Shown here: one piece after another, positions 6,063-9,377 of the stretch
How the letters are laid out: each line of letters begins with the position of its first letter
How positions within the stretch are numbered: the stretch's first letter is position 1
From: Acidimicrobiia bacterium
GTDB taxonomy: Bacteria; Actinomycetota; Acidimicrobiia; Acidimicrobiales; Ilumatobacteraceae
Reading direction: 5' to 3'
DNA: 9,377 bases
NCBI GenBank assembly: GCA_009926705.1
Contig: RFOJ01000026.1
Span: 1 to 9,377, forward strand
Translations under genes and position numbers: made by a program
Notes under the pieces: generated by a model
Database searches by the model: none
Told to the model about the DNA's origin: nothing
Seen by the model: only the letters and a program-made list of their open reading frames with translations

Positions 6063-6518
6063 ATGCCCGCGACGCACGGCCGCTTGCTCTTGCTGCACGG
6101 GCCGAATCTGAACTTGCTCGGTACTCGTGAGCCGGCGGTTTACGGCAGCATGACGCTCGCTGAGCACGTCGCTCGTGCTGCAAAGGTTGCCGAAGGGCAC
6201 GGATATGCAGTTGACAGCGAACAAACCAATGATCTCGCCACGATGATCGGCTTGGTGCACGCCGCCCCTGGCAAGTACCAGGGAATCGTGCTCAACGCTG
6301 GTGCGTTCACGCACTTCGCGTGGAGTCTGCATGACGCCCTGAAGAGTGCAAAGGTACCGGTGGTAGAAGTTCACATCTCCAACCCGGCCGCGCGCGAGCC
6401 GTGGCGACATGAGAGTGTCATCGCACCGGTCTCAATCGGTACGGTTGCGGGGTTTGGCGCAGATTCGTACGTGCTCGGTGTCGAGGCAATGGTCAAATAC
6501 CTGGTGGTGCACCCGTGA
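6063..6518 (+). CDS. aroQ: Type II 3-dehydroquinate dehydratase
   Basis: 151-residue type II dehydroquinase, converting 3-dehydroquinate to 3-dehydroshikimate without a Schiff base; the family forms dodecamers. LLHGPNLNLLGTREPAVYG (10-28) contains the expected R22 and catalytic Tyr Y27. N78 and H84 lie in NAGAFTHFAWSLHDAL, and H104 in VEVHISNPAAREPWRHES, with R111 and R115. IGTVAGFGADSYVLGVEAM near the end also fits. Two conserved segments have drifted: the usual QSNxEG motif reads QTNDLA (54-59), and NPGAYTHTS reads NAGAFTHFA. All residues I know as catalytic are still present, so I expect activity. ATG 6063 is five bases after the aroB stop, with no obvious Shine-Dalgarno; the gene overlaps the next by four bases (GTGA). 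Confidence 0.94.
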   Translation: MPATHGRLLLLHGPNLNLLGTREPAVYGSMTLAEHVARAAKVAEGHGYAVDSEQTNDLATMIGLVHAAPGKYQGIVLNAGAFTHFAWSLHDALKSAKVPVVEVHISNPAAREPWRHESVIAPVSIGTVAGFGADSYVLGVEAMVKYLVVHP

Positions 6519-7675
6519 CGAACACGAACCTCTCGTCGCAGCTTCCGCCACTCACTGTTGCCGGACGTGACGCGCTTGTGCGCGAAGAATTGGCTCGCCG
6601 TGCAGCGGCCTCGGTTGAGTCGGCGAAGGTCGACGCTCTGGTGGTCTTTGATCTCAACAACATCCGCTGGTTGACCGGTTTCACTGGCTCGGCAGGCACA
6701 CTCATCGTCCGGCGCGACGAGATGGTGCTCGTGACCGACGGTCGGTACGGCGAGCAGGCACGAGCGCAGCTCGCGGCTGCTGGTGCGGCCGCACGTGTCG
6801 TGGTGGGCACCAGCGCAGCGGCGTTGCGCGAGGGGATGGAGCAGTCATTGTCAGGTGCCGGTGCTGTCGCCGTCGACCCGACAGAGGTGACACACGCGCA
6901 ATATGAAACCCTTCGCGGGCAGACCTCGGCAAACCTGGTGGCGCTCGGTGGCGTGGTGCAGCAGCTCCGCAGGCGTAAGTCGTCGGCCGAGATTGCCCGT
7001 ATGCGACGCGCTTCGGCGTGCACCGACGCTGCGCTCGCCGAAGTGGTGCCGATGATGTCTGGTCGTCCGACCGAGCGTGACGTGCGCGACGAACTCGAAT
7101 ATCGCATGCGTCGCCACGGTGCCGACGGCCCGAGCTACGACACCATCGTGGCGACCGGCGCCAACGGTGCGCGACCGCACCACCGCCCGACGGCGACCGT
7201 GATCGAAGAAGGTCATCTCGTCGTCATCGACGTCGGGGCCCTGGTCGACGGCTACCACTCCGACATGACGCGCACCTATCTGATTGGCGAAGTCGACCCG
7301 GTGTTGCGGCGCATGCACGACGTGGTGCGCGAGTCGCAATTGGCGGGTCTTGCGGCGGTGCGCGCCGGAATGACCGCAGGTGACGTCGACAAGACCTGCC
7401 GCGACATCATCGTCGACGCCGGCTTTGGCAGCGAGTTCATCCACTCGACCGGTCACGGAGTCGGCTTGCAGATTCATGAGCAACCGTGGGTGCGAACCGC
7501 GATGCCCGAGCCGTTGCAAAGCGGTGAAGTAGTGACGGTCGAACCTGGGGTCTATCGTGAAGGGCTCGGCGGTGTGCGAATTGAGGACCTCGTGGTCGTC
7601 ACTGACACCGGCTGCGACATACTCACCGCATCACCAAAGGACATCTCGTGCCTGCAATTAGCACCAACGAACTGA
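6515..7675 (+). CDS. pepP: M24B metallopeptidase, Xaa-Pro aminopeptidase/dipeptidase
   Basis: 386-residue cytoplasmic peptidase of the pita-bread fold that releases residues N-terminal to proline. An N-terminal creatinase-like domain (about 18-150; ALVVFDLNNIRWLTGFTGSA, VLVTDGRYGEQA) precedes the catalytic domain. All five dinuclear metal ligands are visible: D239 in VVIDVGALVDGYHSDMTRTY, D250 in the same segment, H314 in STGHGVGLQIHE, E343 in VEPGVY, and E357 in VRIEDLVV. HHRPT (222-226) carries the conserved substrate-side His. The GTG start at 6515 overlaps the aroQ stop as GTGA. The gene's last 28 bases also encode the start of efp. Mycobacterial genomes have a homologue (pepQ) at the same place before efp. 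The aminopeptidase-versus-dipeptidase choice cannot be settled from sequence; pepQ is an equally valid symbol. Confidence 0.9.
   Translation: MTNTNLSSQLPPLTVAGRDALVREELARRAAASVESAKVDALVVFDLNNIRWLTGFTGSAGTLIVRRDEMVLVTDGRYGEQARAQLAAAGAAARVVVGTSAAALREGMEQSLSGAGAVAVDPTEVTHAQYETLRGQTSANLVALGGVVQQLRRRKSSAEIARMRRASACTDAALAEVVPMMSGRPTERDVRDELEYRMRRHGADGPSYDTIVATGANGARPHHRPTATVIEEGHLVVIDVGALVDGYHSDMTRTYLIGEVDPVLRRMHDVVRESQLAGLAAVRAGMTAGDVDKTCRDIIVDAGFGSEFIHSTGHGVGLQIHEQPWVRTAMPEPLQSGEVVTVEPGVYREGLGGVRIEDLVVVTDTGCDILTASPKDISCLQLAPTN
7638..7641 (+). promoter_or_regulatory. efp ribosome binding site AGGA inside the pepP 3' end
   Basis: AGGA (within AAAGGA 7636-7641) precedes the GTG at 7648 by six bases. 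It lies within pepP codons, and it fixes the efp start together with the canonical N terminus MPAISTNELKNG. Confidence 0.7.
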
Positions 7676-8211
7676 AGAACGGCGTCACGCTCGAGCTCGA
7701 TAAGGGGCTCTTCAACGTCGTCGAATTCCAGCACGTCAAGCCCGGCAAGGGTGGCGCGTTCGTGCGCACCAAGTTGCGCAACATGCGTACCGGCGCGGTC
7801 ATCGAGCGCACATTCAATGCCGGCGTGCGAGTTGAGCAGGCGATCATCGATCGTCGCGACATGCAGTTTCTCTACAAGGAAGGCGACGACTTCGTCTTCA
7901 TGGACACCGACACCTACGAGCAGATCAACGTGAGCCCCGTCGCGCTCGGCGACGCTGCCGACTACCTCGTCGAATCGGCGACCGCACAAATCGCGCTCTA
8001 CGGCACGGAGATCGTGGCCGTCGAGATTCCTGCTTCAGTTGAGCTCACCATCGCGCAGACCGAGCCGGGTATCCAGGGTGACCGCGTCTCGGGTGCCCGC
8101 AAGCCGGCCACCCTGCAGACCGGCAAGGTCATCCAAGTACCGCTGTTCGTGAACATCGGCGACAAGGTGAAGGTCGATACTCGCACCGGCGACTACATCA
8201 CGCGAGTCTGA
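7648..8211 (+). CDS. efp: Translation elongation factor P
   Basis: 187-residue three-domain OB/KOW protein that enters the E site and rescues ribosomes stalled at polyproline stretches. The KOW-like domain I is MPAISTNELKNGVTLELDKG followed by NVVEFQHVKPGKGGAFVRTK, with the tip lysine at K34 in the loop PGKGG. Domain II includes YKEGDDFVFMDTDTYEQI; domain III includes TEPGIQGDRVSGARKPATLQ and VPLFVNIGDKVKVDTRTGDY, the family signature. Mycobacterial EF-P has PGKGP at the tip, so the Gly after KG is a difference. Length is standard. The start is GTG 7648 with its own Shine-Dalgarno, overlapping pepP by 28 bases, so both are probably co-expressed. Downstream is nusB, the usual actinobacterial partner. 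Confidence 0.98.
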   Translation: MPAISTNELKNGVTLELDKGLFNVVEFQHVKPGKGGAFVRTKLRNMRTGAVIERTFNAGVRVEQAIIDRRDMQFLYKEGDDFVFMDTDTYEQINVSPVALGDAADYLVESATAQIALYGTEIVAVEIPASVELTIAQTEPGIQGDRVSGARKPATLQTGKVIQVPLFVNIGDKVKVDTRTGDYITRV

Positions 8212-8226
8212 GGCGAGGCCTCTTTT
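8210..8226 (+). terminator. Small terminator-like hairpin between efp and nusB, overlapping the nusB start signals
   Basis: GAGGC (8210-8214) and GCCTC (8218-8222) can form a 5-bp G-C-rich stem with a 3-base loop, followed directly by TTTT (8223-8226). The stem starts in the efp stop codon, includes part of the nusB GAGG ribosome binding site (8215-8218), and the T-run contains the TTG start. The stem is short and the T-run only four long, so it would at best be a weak terminator or attenuator, or could hide the ribosome binding site. A competing fold is the 8-base palindrome GAGGCCTC (8215-8222). Treat as suggestive. Confidence 0.25.
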
Positions 8227-8749
8227 GTCGGACGAAGAAGTGACGCTTCCCGTTTCCGACGAAGACGACTGGAACCGCGACTTCGACCCGCGCTCCGACG
8301 CACGCGAGCGCGCGCTGAACGTGCTGTTTGAGTCCGACCTGCGGAACTGCTCGACGGCCGACGTGGTGTCGCGCATCCAAGTGCCCTTTGATGACCTCAC
8401 CACCACGCTGATTGATGGTGTGAGCGCGCATCGGGAACGCATCGATCAGCTCATCTCGACGCACAGCCACTCGTGGACCATCGATCGCATGGCTGCCACC
8501 GACCGAAACGTGCTGCGTATCGCAACGTTTGAACTGCTCGGTCGGCCCGAGGTGCCCATGGCGGTGGTGTTGAACGAGGCCGTTGGTCTTGCCAAGCGGT
8601 ACGGCACCGACGACTCCGGCAAGTTCGTCAACGGCATGCTCTCGGCCATCGCGCGCACCGTGCGAGGGGGAGCGAGCCCTGCTGGCGGCGGAACAAAGCC
8701 AGGAGATGATGTGAAGCCAGGCGACACCGGTACCGCCACCGCCGACTAG
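8225..8749 (+). CDS. nusB: Transcription antitermination factor NusB
   Basis: 174-residue all-helical RNA-binding protein that, with NusE (S10), binds boxA in rRNA leaders and prevents early termination. After an acidic N-terminal stretch (about 1-24), SDARERALNVLFESDLRN begins the NusB fold. WTIDRMAATDRNVLRIATFE (84-103), PMAVVLNEAVGLAKRYG (111-127) and SGKFVNGMLSAIA (131-143) are the hallmark C-terminal helices. Residues from about 148 form a low-complexity Gly/Pro/Asp/Thr tail with KPGDD and KPGDT, encoded by an 18-base repeat with AAGCCAGG at 8696 and 8714; it is probably disordered. The TTG start at 8225 has GAGG six bases upstream; a GTG at 8240 is a possible alternative that would remove five residues. 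It lies 13 bases after efp, as in mycobacteria. Confidence 0.95.
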   Translation: MSDEEVTLPVSDEDDWNRDFDPRSDARERALNVLFESDLRNCSTADVVSRIQVPFDDLTTTLIDGVSAHRERIDQLISTHSHSWTIDRMAATDRNVLRIATFELLGRPEVPMAVVLNEAVGLAKRYGTDDSGKFVNGMLSAIARTVRGGASPAGGGTKPGDDVKPGDTGTATAD

Positions 8750-8767
8750 AGAAGACAGCCGACTAGA
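8741..8767 (+). repeat. 10-base direct repeat around the nusB stop codon
   Basis: GCCGACTAGA occurs at 8741-8750, containing the nusB TAG, and again at 8758-8767, seven bases later. It looks like a 17-base duplication whose second half has diverged, and it occupies most of the 26-base nusB-DUF2079 gap. The duplication carries a second TAG. No terminator hairpin is visible in the gap. Confidence 0.7.
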
Positions 8768-8775
8768 ACAGCATC

Positions 8776-9377
8776 ATGGCTGCCGACCTCCGCCAGGCGG
8801 TGGAGTCGCTGGTCGTGCGGGTGCGAACGCTGAGCCGATGGCACGCGATCGCAGCGTCGCTCACTGTCGCTTACACCGTGTGTCTCGCGGTGAGAACGAC
8901 ACGCGACCACTTCGGCCTCGGAACATCGGCGTACGACTTCGGCCTCTACGACCAGGGCATCTGGTTGCTCTCCCAAGGCAAAGCCCCGTTCGTCACGTTG
9001 ATGGGGCGCAATCTCTTCGGTGACCACACCTCGTTCATCTTGTTGCCGTTGGTGCCGCTCTACTGGGTGATTGGCTCGACAGGTTTGCTGTTTGTCGTGC
9101 AAGCGGTCGTGCTCGGTCTGGGCGCGTTACCCGTGTGGAAGACCGCGCGCATGCTGCTCGGTTCGTTGCCGATGAGTTGCGTTGCGGTCGTGGCGTATCT
9201 GTTGCACCCGGCGCTCACCTACACGGGCATGGAGAACTTCCATCCCGACTCGGCGCTCGCGCCGCTCATCGCGTGGGCTATTTACGCGGCACTCGCGTAC
9301 CGATGGGCGCAGTATGCGGGTGCGGTGGTGCTTATCTTGCTCGTGAAGGAAGACACCGCGCTCTTCGTGATGGCGCT
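8776..9377 (+). CDS. DUF2079 family multi-pass membrane protein, 3' end beyond the window
   Basis: About 200 residues are present and the frame is still open at the window end. The recognisable DUF2079 features are SAYDFGLYDQGIWLLSQGK (51-69), the GDH motif at 82-84 (GRNLFGDHTSFILLPLVPLY), ENFHPDSALAPLIAW (153-167) and a Lys-Glu-Asp at 191-193. Hydrophobic segments near 23-41, 86-101, 104-122, 133-147, 160-176 and 180-190 indicate an integral membrane protein. The acidic first extracytoplasmic loop and the overall layout resemble GT-C-type lipid-linked glycosyltransferases, but the family's reaction is not established, so no enzymatic function is assigned. ATG 8776 is the first start after an in-frame TAG at 8764; no clear Shine-Dalgarno. 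It is not part of the standard efp-nusB core and may be a lineage-specific neighbour. Confidence 0.85.
   Translation, partial: MAADLRQAVESLVVRVRTLSRWHAIAASLTVAYTVCLAVRTTRDHFGLGTSAYDFGLYDQGIWLLSQGKAPFVTLMGRNLFGDHTSFILLPLVPLYWVIGSTGLLFVVQAVVLGLGALPVWKTARMLLGSLPMSCVAVVAYLLHPALTYTGMENFHPDSALAPLIAWAIYAALAYRWAQYAGAVVLILLVKEDTALFVMA

Noticed and set aside
8838..9023. Separate small + strand gene within the last region
   Set aside because: It is another frame of the DUF2079 gene and has no recognisable protein features.

Overview
The window is a dense, single-strand run of housekeeping genes from a high-GC bacterium, very probably an actinobacterium. The gene order alaS - ruvX - mltG - aroE - aroC - aroK - aroB - aroQ - pepP/pepQ - efp - nusB is the order I know from actinobacteria such as Mycobacterium, with fewer intervening genes here. 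The divergence of several proteins (AroQ motifs, PGKGG loop in EF-P, a Cys-bracketed insert in MltG) would fit a deep, non-mycobacterial branch such as Acidimicrobiia, but that placement is inference. All genes are on the + strand, and most junctions are overlaps or gaps of under 30 bases, as expected of one or a few long transcripts with translational coupling.

Layout. 1-956: 3' part of alaS (editing and C-Ala domains). 959-1399: ruvX. 1400-1489: the only sizeable non-coding gap, filled by a roughly 31-base repeat present three times, the last copy supplying the mltG start. 1490-2473: mltG. 2490-6518: five shikimate-pathway genes, aroE, aroC, aroK, aroB and aroQ, covering 3-dehydroquinate formation, dehydration, reduction, phosphorylation and the final step to chorismate. 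DAHP synthase and EPSP synthase (aroA) are not in the window. 6515-7675: M24B aminopeptidase. 7648-8211: elongation factor P, starting inside the peptidase gene. 8225-8749: nusB. 8776-9377: start of a DUF2079 multi-pass membrane protein cut by the window edge.

How the genes relate. The aro genes supply chorismate for aromatic amino acids, folate and quinones. alaS, efp and nusB serve translation and transcription, ruvX serves nucleic-acid processing, and mltG trims nascent peptidoglycan. The grouping is a conserved core-gene neighbourhood rather than one pathway.

I see no mobile element, CRISPR array, RNA gene or defence system, and no convincing new biological system. The most unusual structure is the ruvX-mltG gap: a tandemly triplicated start region, a chain of very short ORFs linked by GTGA/ATGA overlaps, and an 8-bp inverted repeat that puts the mltG start codon in a hairpin loop. 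A second small hairpin with a T-run overlaps the ribosome binding site and TTG start of nusB.
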